A stretch of 15,080 bases of DNA from Jaenimonas drosophilae (taxonomy: Eukaryota > Euglenozoa > Kinetoplastea > Trypanosomatida > Trypanosomatidae), in the NCBI GenBank assembly GCA_030849065.1, contig JASAON010001338.1, positions 1-15,080 on the forward strand. Reading direction: 5' to 3'. A program made the position numbers and the translations under genes. Below, in pieces: positions 7,835 through 15,080 of this stretch. Below the pieces are notes generated by a model. That model saw nothing but the letters and a program-made list of their open reading frames with translations. It searched no databases and was not told where the DNA came from. Position 1 is the first letter of the stretch, and the number at the start of each line of letters is the position of its first letter.

Positions 7835-10800
7835 TCATGATATCATGGAGCTCGCGATGAATGAATCGAAGCTAGACATGCTCATGGTTCGACTCGTGTC
7901 ATCCTCAAACTCCCTCCCAGCAAGTGAACGGTGAATCACTCCAAATAGCTGTACTGGATCCGCAATGCCCTTCATCAAACGACACCCTTCATCAACAAAA
8001 GACACCACTGAAGAAAGTGGCTCGTCTGTGCTCGTTGTCTCTCCCAAGAACTGCGTGCTATCGAAGCCACCTAGCAAACGCGGACGAGGCTCCGTCATGA
8101 ATTCTGGAATTGCATGGAGTGCATCTAGCGCAGCCTTGGTCATGAGCACTTGGCCACCACACGCAGAGGCTTCCACGCGGGCAGCACAGTTCACATCAGG
8201 TCCATAGTAGTCGTAGCGTTGATGCACTGTGTCATACACCGCAGACACATCCGTACAGTAGTGAATGCCAATACGAATGCGTAGTGAGTCATCACGCCAG
8301 CACTTCGGATCACCACCACCTTGGGTATGCTCCACCATCTTGAAGCCCTTCGCAATGGGTCCACGCATGAACTCCAGCTGAATCGCCAGGGCAATCTTCA
8401 GAGCTGTGAGGGCATCCTTTGTGGCAATGAGGAAACTGTCTCCCACAGTCTTCACCTCATACGCATCATAGTCATTGATGAGACTTCGAATGATGCGATG
8501 GTGGTTCTGAACAGCAGCAGCCATGACTTCTGGTTTATAGTCCCACAGTCGCGTGCTTGCTTCCACATCTGTGAACATCAAGCAAAAGTGTTCATCCCCG
8601 TGAGGTGCAATCGCATTGTTCACCTCCAACTGCGAATTTTCAATGCTGGATGAAGACCATGTGGAAGTGATGTAATCCCAGAGCTCAGCCATTGCTCGTG
8701 CTGCAACGGGGGAGTAGAGTGGCTCATCGGACATGTATTGGGCAAAGGTTTCAAGAAATGGTCGTTTAAACTGTTTCAAAATCGTAGATGAGATGCCATA
8801 AGACTCGTGCTTCGATGAAAGGTCTTCAAGGTAGGTCTCCACGACGGCTCTGTTGTTAAGATGTTCCACAATGCGGCGCAATGATTCCATGGCACGATCT
8901 GAAGTTCGAATAGTCCGTAGTCGCTGGAAGCGAATAATCGATGGGTCCTGCTCGAGCGCACGATTGAAGACGTCCACAAAGAAGTGGTTGTCGCACTCAT
9001 CTCCATTTCGACCCTTTTGTTTTTGAAGAAGCTTTGGAATCAGCTGCTGAACGCGGCACGCCCATAGCTCACGATACTTTTCTTCGTAAAAACGCCCACG
9101 GTCTGAGTGGAGTCCGCACACGAGCATATCCACAGTTACTCTCCAGAACAGCCTCCAAGAAGGAAGCGATGCGGTGTACATCGAGGTGGGTAAGAATTGT
9201 TTCAGGGCCTTGAAGAATCCTCGCTGCATGGCGGCATAATGCTCTTCATGGACACGGTACAACTGGTGCCGTGCTCCCATTTCGGTAAGAATAGTCACAG
9301 TTTCCTCTGGTATGAGAAAAGCCATAACGGCTTGCTTCAGCATATTCGTTAAACGCTGAGACGGGCGAAGTTCAGTGGTGGTAGCTTCCATCGCGCAAAT
9401 AAACAAGTACCTGTACTTGGGGTTGGCCCGAAGGAGATCCGCGTATATCGCTTCACCAAATACAGTGGAGACGCTCTGGAGAGCGTTCCACGACGCCAAC
9501 CACGCATCCATACCTTCACCTAGTCGCTTAGTTCTTGCAACAGCAGCGGGCATGTTCTTTGCAACGGATTCAATATGGTGCACTACACGTTCGTAGCGCT
9601 CATTGGTCAATCCATCCATCGTGCAGTCCACGGAAGAAGTGCCAGAGCTACCAGCATTGGGAGTCATCTTCGCACCCGGTCTGCTGGTGGGAGATTGTGA
9701 CGATTGGAAGTTTTTCTTAGCAGACTTGGAGTTGACGTCCGCGAGAATGCGATCAAAGCATGGAAACTTGGGGTTGACGCGTCGCGGCTTTGAGTGGGAA
9801 CTTCCGTTGCTACTCTCCGATGAGGCAACGAGTGAGTCCTCCTGCCCCAGTGGCTCAGCCGCTGGCAATCCGAAAAACATTCTATTTTGTCCTCTGTGTT
9901 CAGCAGTCTCATCCTCAGCCATGTTTGCTTCGTTGGATGAAAGACTGCAACTAGGAGGACTACTGGACTCACGCTGGGCTAGTGAGACATAGGTTTGAAG
10001 TTGACCAATGAGGTGCTGAATGGACTCCAACTCTTGCACCGTTGGGTTTCCACTAGTGGTGCATACTGGAATGATCACCGAATGTGAATCTGCCGCTTGA
10101 GGGGTGCGATGCTTCGCGTGATGGTTCATCCTGCGGACCCGCGTCTTCACCAATGATGAAAGCTCCAGCGTACGATCGTGAAGGCTGACCCTGCCAGCAT
10201 CGGCGTGTTGTTGATCCATGGAGATGGAATCCGCATCGCCACTGCTGCTGGCCCCACAGGAGATATTGGGAGAGCGGCGGCGTGGAATGGTTTGCTCCAG
10301 CTGAATGTGTGGCTGGTCATCCTCTTCACCGCTCTGGGAAAGTACGTCCTGAGAAGCATTCTCAAAGACGGTGTCCTTCTTCAAGGAAGGAACTGCTGTG
10401 GCAGACTTCACAGCAACCCCCTCGAGAGCAGATGAGGATGCTGTAACGACCTTCATATCGTTGGTTTCCTGTGTTGCTGCATTTGGTGGAATACCGAGTG
10501 GGGATTGAGGATGCATAGGCTCAGGAAAAGGACTGGCAGCAGAGAGCGGCAAGGGCACAGGGGTGATTTGGTGAGGAGGAGGAGGAGGGGTGTGCGTCCG
10601 GGTGTCCTGCATCTGGCGTCTGGGATGGAGCACAGCAGACTTTGTGCTGGCTTGATGCTGAGTCCAACTTCGGAGAGCTTCGGCTGACTTCTCAACCAGT
10701 GAGGCTGATTTTCCGAGAGAAGGCGCGTGTGGGTCGGGTCGGTTGGCAACCTCCGAATTAGGGAGAAAATTGGAGAGCTGTTGCCACGATGGCATGATCT

Positions 10801-11356
10801 GAGAAGACATGAGAGGTGATAGTTCATGTAAGAAGCCAGAACTAGCGTCACGGGTAGCTGCTCGATGAAAAGGTGAAGCACCACGTCCGCCTTTGTTATG
10901 CTCGCCGTCCAGAGTTGGCTGTGATACTCCAGATGCAGCGGCGGTGCGGGAGCGTGTCTTCGGCGGTGAGTGCGACGCTACATGTCGAAGGCCTCGTTCC
11001 GCCATGGCCATCGGGTCTCTCGATCGATGGACTGGAGACGCAGCAACTGGACGTTGGTTTCTAAATCGTTTTTGCTCATTGGTTGCTTGGCGCTCAAAGG
11101 CGTCTGCTGCACGTGCAGCCAGTAGTCGACGCCGTCCTCGTGCACCGGGAAGCACTACGCTAGGAGGGTCTAGTGTTACGGTGTGATTGAGCAAGCCAGA
11201 GGCATCCAGAGCTGTACTCGAGGCTGTATGAGACACGGAGCTGGATGAGATCTTAGTGCGCTGCTTCGCATCTTGTGGATGTGCACTTCGAGTATTCACC
11301 TGAGTAGAGCGATTGCAATCTGGGGAGGCCTCCCTCCCTACGCGATTTCGTTCCAT
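7835..11356 (-). CDS. Gene B: soluble dual-globin, class III adenylate cyclase (HemAC-like)
   Basis: A 1173-residue protein, the longest of the three paralogues. The start is the ATG at 11356-11354 (MERNRVGREASP); the frame extends 7 codons further only to a GTG, and no ATG occurs between the nearest splice AGs and 11356. Residues 1-610 are low-complexity, rich in Ser, Arg and His, with a Pro-rich stretch at about 255-291 containing five consecutive prolines. Globin 1 (about 617-753) is the most canonical of the set: LASW in helix A, EAIYADLLRANPKYRYLF matching helices B-C, with Tyr638 at the B10 position, Phe652 at CD1 and proximal His697 (GARHQLY). Globin-like 2 is about 758-901, with His850 in SSKHESYGI. 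The cyclase is about 924-1088: Asp930, Lys969, Asp973, Asp1049, Asn1056 and Arg1060 are all present, indicating active adenylate cyclase. The tail has LMKGIADP. There is no transmembrane segment, signal peptide or myristoylation motif. The stop is TGA. Confidence 0.93.
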   Translation of the reverse strand: MERNRVGREASPDCNRSTQVNTRSAHPQDAKQRTKISSSSVSHTASSTALDASGLLNHTVTLDPPSVVLPGARGRRRLLAARAADAFERQATNEQKRFRNQRPVAASPVHRSRDPMAMAERGLRHVASHSPPKTRSRTAAASGVSQPTLDGEHNKGGRGASPFHRAATRDASSGFLHELSPLMSSQIMPSWQQLSNFLPNSEVANRPDPHAPSLGKSASLVEKSAEALRSWTQHQASTKSAVLHPRRQMQDTRTHTPPPPPHQITPVPLPLSAASPFPEPMHPQSPLGIPPNAATQETNDMKVVTASSSALEGVAVKSATAVPSLKKDTVFENASQDVLSQSGEEDDQPHIQLEQTIPRRRSPNISCGASSSGDADSISMDQQHADAGRVSLHDRTLELSSLVKTRVRRMNHHAKHRTPQAADSHSVIIPVCTTSGNPTVQELESIQHLIGQLQTYVSLAQRESSSPPSCSLSSNEANMAEDETAEHRGQNRMFFGLPAAEPLGQEDSLVASSESSNGSSHSKPRRVNPKFPCFDRILADVNSKSAKKNFQSSQSPTSRPGAKMTPNAGSSGTSSVDCTMDGLTNERYERVVHHIESVAKNMPAAVARTKRLGEGMDAWLASWNALQSVSTVFGEAIYADLLRANPKYRYLFICAMEATTTELRPSQRLTNMLKQAVMAFLIPEETVTILTEMGARHQLYRVHEEHYAAMQRGFFKALKQFLPTSMYTASLPSWRLFWRVTVDMLVCGLHSDRGRFYEEKYRELWACRVQQLIPKLLQKQKGRNGDECDNHFFVDVFNRALEQDPSIIRFQRLRTIRTSDRAMESLRRIVEHLNNRAVVETYLEDLSSKHESYGISSTILKQFKRPFLETFAQYMSDEPLYSPVAARAMAELWDYITSTWSSSSIENSQLEVNNAIAPHGDEHFCLMFTDVEASTRLWDYKPEVMAAAVQNHHRIIRSLINDYDAYEVKTVGDSFLIATKDALTALKIALAIQLEFMRGPIAKGFKMVEHTQGGGDPKCWRDDSLRIRIGIHYCTDVSAVYDTVHQRYDYYGPDVNCAARVEASACGGQVLMTKAALDALHAIPEFMTEPRPRLLGGFDSTQFLGETTSTDEPLSSVVSFVDEGCRLMKGIADPVQLFGVIHRSLAGREFEDDTSRTMSMSSFDSFIASSMIS
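8082..8461 (-). repeat. Cyclase-core homology block, copy B (gene-conversion tract)
   Basis: Colinear with 1680-2059 of gene A with no indels. The ends are nearly identical, but the central 75 bp (about 8304-8378, encoding GPIAKGFKMVEHTQ) carries a version different from the one shared by A and C (VPITEGFKMIDNPQ). Confidence 0.85.
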
Positions 11357-12478
11357 CTCCGCGGTCAGTGGCTGCACGGCTCACTGGTCAATGCGCTGGG
11401 GAGAGGGTGAGAGCAAAGCACGGTGATAGGTAGGAAAGATCTACCACCGAAGGTACACTCGAAAAGAAGAAAAAAACCAGCGAATGTCCTACGCGTGTTT
11501 GTGTTGGTAGATGGGGTAGGTTGCGCACATGCACGTGAGGCGAGTGTAGTGACCACCACACCAACTAAATCACACAACAACAAAATCAAGCCGTGCGATG
11601 GGAACTGGTCGCAACGGTGAACGATGTATCCACTTATTGGAAGAAGTTTGGGGAAGTTAGCTGGAGTAAGAAGAAGTGTTCCTAACAAAAATCGTGCTCC
11701 TCAGCACACGCTTCTGATGGTACTATCCTAGAACTAAGTGTCAGAAGGTGGAAGAAGAGCAATGGGAAGGGTAAGAAGGCATCCTATGAAAGTTGGACAC
11801 TTAGTGAAAGGTCATTTGCGTGCACCCCTTCAGACATTACATATCGTCCAAAAGTTCTTCCAATGATCAAATTCATGAGATGAATCGAAGAGAATTGTCG
11901 TCTCAACCACCAACAGTTATTCATATTCACGTTTGTTCTTCAGCACTCAAGCATTGACTGGGGAAACACGCTCTGTTTCCACCGAACAACAGCCACGAAA
12001 ACTCAACATGAAGCAACAATGACATGAACAAAAAAAAACGATCTCATCAAACAACAAGAGAGGAAAAGGAGCCCTCGTTGGTGCGAAGCACTGAAATTCA
12101 CCTCTCTTCATTTCCAAAAAAGGGAGTGACAGTGAAGAAAGAAGGACACGCAAAATGGAAGTAACATTTGCAGGTAGCAAGACTCAACAGAGTAAGTTAC
12201 GCCAAACGGGGTTTTGCCCCCACAGACCCATCTGGGCTTTACCAATCACAAGAGAGAAAGAGAAGAGAAGTGGAATGCAATGGAAATGAAGAGCTTTGAT
12301 TGGGAAAGGTAACGCACACAGTGCCGGGATCCATCAAGCCATCTCGTCAGTGAACTACTCAAGGAAACAATGAGCACGGCTGAAGAGAAAAGAAGCTTGA
12401 TGGCCCATGACAACCCAAAAAAGCCAGTGCAAAACTCATGTCGCACACAACAGAAAAACACAAAAAACTTTGATGCTG
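11357..12478 (-). other. Intergenic spacer: gene C 3' UTR and gene B leader
   Basis: 1.1 kb with no supportable gene. Open frames here are short and begin at chance positions. Apart from the splice signals near gene B, it holds scattered A-runs and CAACAACAA motifs (11574-11584). A small G/C-rich patch at about 12207-12237 contains short self-complementary segments (GGGG...CCCC and CCC...GGG) in an otherwise A-rich context. It is too weak to call a structured RNA. Confidence 0.6.
11396..11477 (-). promoter_or_regulatory. Candidate polypyrimidine tracts and trans-splice AGs for gene B
   Basis: Transcript orientation shows GGTTTTTTTCTTCTTTTCGAG (pyrimidine run 11475-11460, AG at 11459-11458). 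About 60 nt later comes a second acceptor-like stretch, CTCTCACCCTCTCCCCAG (AG at 11397-11396). Either gives an ATG-free leader (about 101 or 39 nt) to the ATG at 11356. Assignment rests on the general kinetoplastid pattern. Confidence 0.5.
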
Positions 12479-15070
12479 CTACAACGATGACGATACAACG
12501 CACCCGAGCGTTGCCACTCCTGATTCATAGCAGTTCACCACAAGACTTCGCTCTCGGCAAGTTGAAAGAGGGGGAAACAATCGTCCGTCTAATGCACGAT
12601 GCACTGCGTTGTACATCGACACAGGTTCAGCAATACCTTTCAGCTTCTGAGCTCCAACATCTTCAAAAGAAACCATTTTTGATAAGGGAAGAACCGCCTC
12701 ATGTGCTGTGAACGAAACTGATGTTAATAAGCCTGACAAGAGTCGTGGACGAGGCTCCGTCATGAATTCTGGAATTGCATGGAGTGCGTCTAGCGCAGCC
12801 TTCGTCATGAGCACTTGGCCACCACACGCAGAGGCTTCCACGCGGGCAGCACAGTTCACATCAGGTCCATAGTAGTCGTAGCGTTGATGCACTGTATCGT
12901 ACACNCCTTGCGGATTATCAATCATCTTGAAACCTTCTGTGATGGGAACGCGCATAAACTCCAGCTGAATCGCCAGAGCAATCTTGAGGGCTGTGAGGGC
13001 ATCCTTTGTGGCAATGAGGAAACTGTCTCCCACAGTCTTCACCTCATATCCATCGTAGTCTTTGATGATACTTCGAATCATCCGATGATGTTTCTGAACA
13101 GCTGCAGCCATGATAACCGTGTTGGAGTCCCACAGTCGCGTGCTGGCCTCAACATCTGTGAAGACGAGGCAGAACGGCATACGTCCATTTGGAGCACACT
13201 CTGTGCGCTGTTCCATGGTTGGACCGTGGAAGCCGTCCTCCACCCGTGCATGACCCCAGCGTTCGGTAACGTAGTCCCAGAGCTCAGCCATCGACTGGCG
13301 AGCCAAGGGAGACCAAATGACCTCCTTCAGCATGAAGCGGTCACAGGTTAAGAGGAACGGTTCTTTGCAGAGTGCGGTTACAGCGGGAGTGAGGCCCAGA
13401 CATTCATGAGTCGTGGCAAGCTCCGTGAGGTAGGTTTCCACCACAAAAGGATCCAAAAGGTGGGCCACGATCCGCCGCAATGCCTCCATCGCACGATCGG
13501 ATGCCCGTGGAGTCCGCATGCGTTGGTAGTGGAGTACCGACGGATCACGCTTGAGTGCGAGGTCAAAGACATCGTAGAAGAAGTGATGATCCCGATCCCC
13601 CTCTGGAGATCCACGTTCCTTCTCGAGGAGGACTTCCATGACTTGTTGCACCCTTCGGGCCCACGCATCGTGATACTTCTTGCGATACATCACTCCCCGT
13701 ACGGAATTAAGTCCATAATGCATGGCATCAATTGTGTTCCTCCAGAATACTTCCCAAATGTATTGAGATCGCTCAAAGAGATCCTCCGTGACGTGGCGTT
13801 GGTACACCCTCATAAAGACATCCTTCACAACAATGCATTGATCTTCAGTGATGTTGTACATGCGATGCCGTGCCCCCACCTCATGCATAATCTCCATCAT
13901 TTCATCAGGGCGGGTGAAGGCGGCAACTGCTTTTCCAATCATGGTTATGACACGGTAGCTCGTTGCTGCAATGTTGGCCGAGTCAAAGGCCCTCTGAAAG
14001 TAGTCTCCACTTTGAAGAAGTTCCGCGAAGAACTCATCTGCAAAGGGCCGCAGCTGCTTGTTCACCACCATATTCCACGTCTGGAGGAGCAATTTGACAG
14101 AATCGCTGTACTGCTGAACACGCGCACACGCGGCGACGGGATCGGACTGATCGGCATCCACAGACGCCAGACGCTCGGAAAAGTGGTTGTTCTCCTCTTC
14201 TTCTTCGGCAGCCTCCAGCGGGCCATTGTGAACGCTGCTGGAGAAGCTCCACGTGGGATGTATGGAGTCCACCATCGATGCGCTGGATCCATGGTGACGG
14301 GAGTGCTGATGCACTGCTGAAAGTGGTGTTGCAGCATCACCAGGGTGAGTTTCGGAAGGTGGGTGCGTCAGAAAATTAGTTGGCAGCTTCATTTGGGGAG
14401 AAACTTGGCCACTGAGTATGTCCGATGAGGTGGGTGACGGCCACGAAGGATGATGCTTGTCGTTGGGGATGCGCGCACTCATTTGATGGTTCGTGGAAAG
14501 ACGTGAACGGCTCTTGACGAAGGCGATTCGCTTCCGCGTGCGGCGTTGGCGATTTGCCTTCAGTCGGTGGCTCGCGACCCTACGTGTTTGGTGCGGCGTA
14601 GAGATGCGTTGGCCAAGTGTACGAGGAGCACCGCCTGCCTCAGCGCTCAGCACGGACAAGGAGCTGACTGTCTCCATCTCCCGGAAGAAGGAGGAGCCAC
14701 CAACGATGGAATCCGACTCCGCAAGAAGATCCACGCTCCCGTGTTGCCGAGAGAGTCGCGCAATGTCCTCGTGCAGCCCACGCAGTGCGAGCAACTCTTG
14801 CGCAGAAAAGCTTGACGATTTCAGTTCCGTGCCCGTTGCGGTGGATGGGAGCACAGTCGATGAGGTGAAAGGGTTGGCCTGAATAGCCTGTCGCACTGCA
14901 ATGATGCTTGCAAGCAGTGGGAGATCCGGCAGACAGGTTGAGGTCAAATGGGGAGAGGATGTCATTAAAGAAGGTCCTGGAGTAAAAGAGAGGTCCATAG
15001 AATCGTCTGTATCACGCCTCATTGTCATGCGCGAGTGCTCATCGAGAATGGGGTCGAACAGAGGCTCCAT
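12479..15070 (-). CDS. Gene C: soluble dual-globin, class III adenylate cyclase (HemAC-like), with assembly gap in the catalytic domain
   Basis: 863 codons as assembled, from an ATG at 15070-15068 (MEPLFDPILDEH). The frame is still open in the last 10 nt of the window, so the true start may lie further upstream. Residues 1-315 are low-complexity, with a strongly basic segment at 163-190 (13 of 28 Arg/Lys, including RRTRKR) and a run of five Glu near 289. Globin 1 is about 320-450: LLQTW in helix A, Phe348 at B10, Phe362 at CD1, proximal His402 in GARHRMYNI. Globin-like 2 is about 465-606, with His555 in TTHECLGL. The cyclase begins near 633: Asp639, Lys678 and Asp682, then an N-containing codon (722), then Asp732, Asn739 and Arg743. 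About 26 residues present in A and B, including the RIRIGIH strand, are missing at the gap. The tail has KLKGIAEP. There is no transmembrane segment. The stop is TAG. Gene C is probably intact in the organism. Confidence 0.9.
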   Translation of the reverse strand: MEPLFDPILDEHSRMTMRRDTDDSMDLSFTPGPSLMTSSPHLTSTCLPDLPLLASIIAVRQAIQANPFTSSTVLPSTATGTELKSSSFSAQELLALRGLHEDIARLSRQHGSVDLLAESDSIVGGSSFFREMETVSSLSVLSAEAGGAPRTLGQRISTPHQTRRVASHRLKANRQRRTRKRIAFVKSRSRLSTNHQMSARIPNDKHHPSWPSPTSSDILSGQVSPQMKLPTNFLTHPPSETHPGDAATPLSAVHQHSRHHGSSASMVDSIHPTWSFSSSVHNGPLEAAEEEEENNHFSERLASVDADQSDPVAACARVQQYSDSVKLLLQTWNMVVNKQLRPFADEFFAELLQSGDYFQRAFDSANIAATSYRVITMIGKAVAAFTRPDEMMEIMHEVGARHRMYNITEDQCIVVKDVFMRVYQRHVTEDLFERSQYIWEVFWRNTIDAMHYGLNSVRGVMYRKKYHDAWARRVQQVMEVLLEKERGSPEGDRDHHFFYDVFDLALKRDPSVLHYQRMRTPRASDRAMEALRRIVAHLLDPFVVETYLTELATTHECLGLTPAVTALCKEPFLLTCDRFMLKEVIWSPLARQSMAELWDYVTERWGHARVEDGFHGPTMEQRTECAPNGRMPFCLVFTDVEASTRLWDSNTVIMAAAVQKHHRMIRSIIKDYDGYEVKTVGDSFLIATKDALTALKIALAIQLEFMRVPITEGFKMIDNPQXVYDTVHQRYDYYGPDVNCAARVEASACGGQVLMTKAALDALHAIPEFMTEPRPRLLSGLLTSVSFTAHEAVLPLSKMVSFEDVGAQKLKGIAEPVSMYNAVHRALDGRLFPPLSTCRERSLVVNCYESGVATLGCVVSSSL
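12747..13048 (-). repeat. Cyclase-core homology block, copy C (interrupted by the gap)
   Basis: Both sides of the N match gene A closely: 12747-12904 with about 4 differences from 1680-1837, and 12906-13048 with about 3 differences from 1917-2059. Immediately right of the N more than 70 bases are identical to gene A, including the segment in which gene B differs. Confidence 0.85.
12905..12905. other. Single N: collapsed assembly gap of about 79 bp
   Basis: Gene A has 79 bases (1838-1916) between the sequences that flank this N, and gene B has the same spacing. Replacement by one N removes 78 bases, so the frame is kept by coincidence or by scaffolding. The gap falls inside the near-identical paralogous block, where assembly would be expected to break. 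Confidence 0.8.
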
Positions 15071-15080
15071 GGTGGTCTTC

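Noticed and set aside
7836..7847. Perfect 12-bp palindrome CATGATATCATG across the stop codon region of gene B
   Set aside because: It has no loop, no T-run and no partner copy elsewhere; at this length in 15 kb it may be chance.
11357..11377. 7-codon N-terminal extension of gene B (GTG start)
   Set aside because: Same reasoning: the first ATG is at 11356, downstream of good splice acceptors.
12207..12237. G/C-rich patch with short alternative hairpins in the gene C 3' UTR
   Set aside because: Stems are only 3-4 bp and no snoRNA boxes or tRNA features were found; not enough to call an RNA element.
13406..14320. 304-codon plus-strand frame opposite gene C
   Set aside because: It is antisense to the clearly coding globin region of gene C; its His/Cys-rich composition and lack of any domain mark it as a shadow.

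Overview
This looks like nuclear DNA of a kinetoplastid protist, most likely a trypanosomatid. Every gene I can support is intron-less, lies on the minus strand and is separated from its neighbours by 1-3.6 kb of non-coding DNA. That non-coding DNA is strongly purine-rich on the plus strand, so transcripts carry repeated polypyrimidine tracts. Each interior gene is preceded by a pyrimidine tract, an AG and an ATG-free leader, as expected for spliced-leader trans-splicing of a polycistronic unit. There are no Shine-Dalgarno sites, no tRNA/rRNA signatures, no strand switch and no mobile element. I cannot name the species.

Layout in transcription order (right to left): (i) gene C, 15070-12479, whose 5' end lies close to the window edge and which contains a one-base assembly gap at 12905; (ii) a 1.1 kb spacer; (iii) gene B, 11356-7835; (iv) an unusually long 3.6 kb spacer; (v) gene A, 4216-1352; (vi) a 1.15 kb spacer; (vii) the first 67 codons of an unrecognised gene running off the left edge (202-1).

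Genes A, B and C are paralogues with one architecture. Each has a long, low-complexity, poorly conserved N-terminal region, then a globin domain with a clear proximal histidine, then a second globin-like domain that also keeps a proximal-type histidine. A class III nucleotide cyclase domain with all adenylate-cyclase catalytic residues follows, and then a short tail. None has a transmembrane segment, unlike the receptor-type cyclases of trypanosomes. They belong with the globin-coupled, heme-containing adenylate cyclase (HemAC) known from Leishmania. The window is therefore a tandem array of putative soluble gas- or redox-sensing cAMP synthases.

Three points stand out. The second globin-like domain appears in all three paralogues. 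The catalytic core is almost identical at nucleotide level among genes whose sensor halves are highly diverged, which points to gene conversion. Gene A's first real ATG opens with a textbook N-myristoylation signal absent from B and C, suggesting that the paralogues make cAMP in different places. The heme pockets of globin 1 also differ among the three, suggesting different ligand behaviour feeding one shared output domain.
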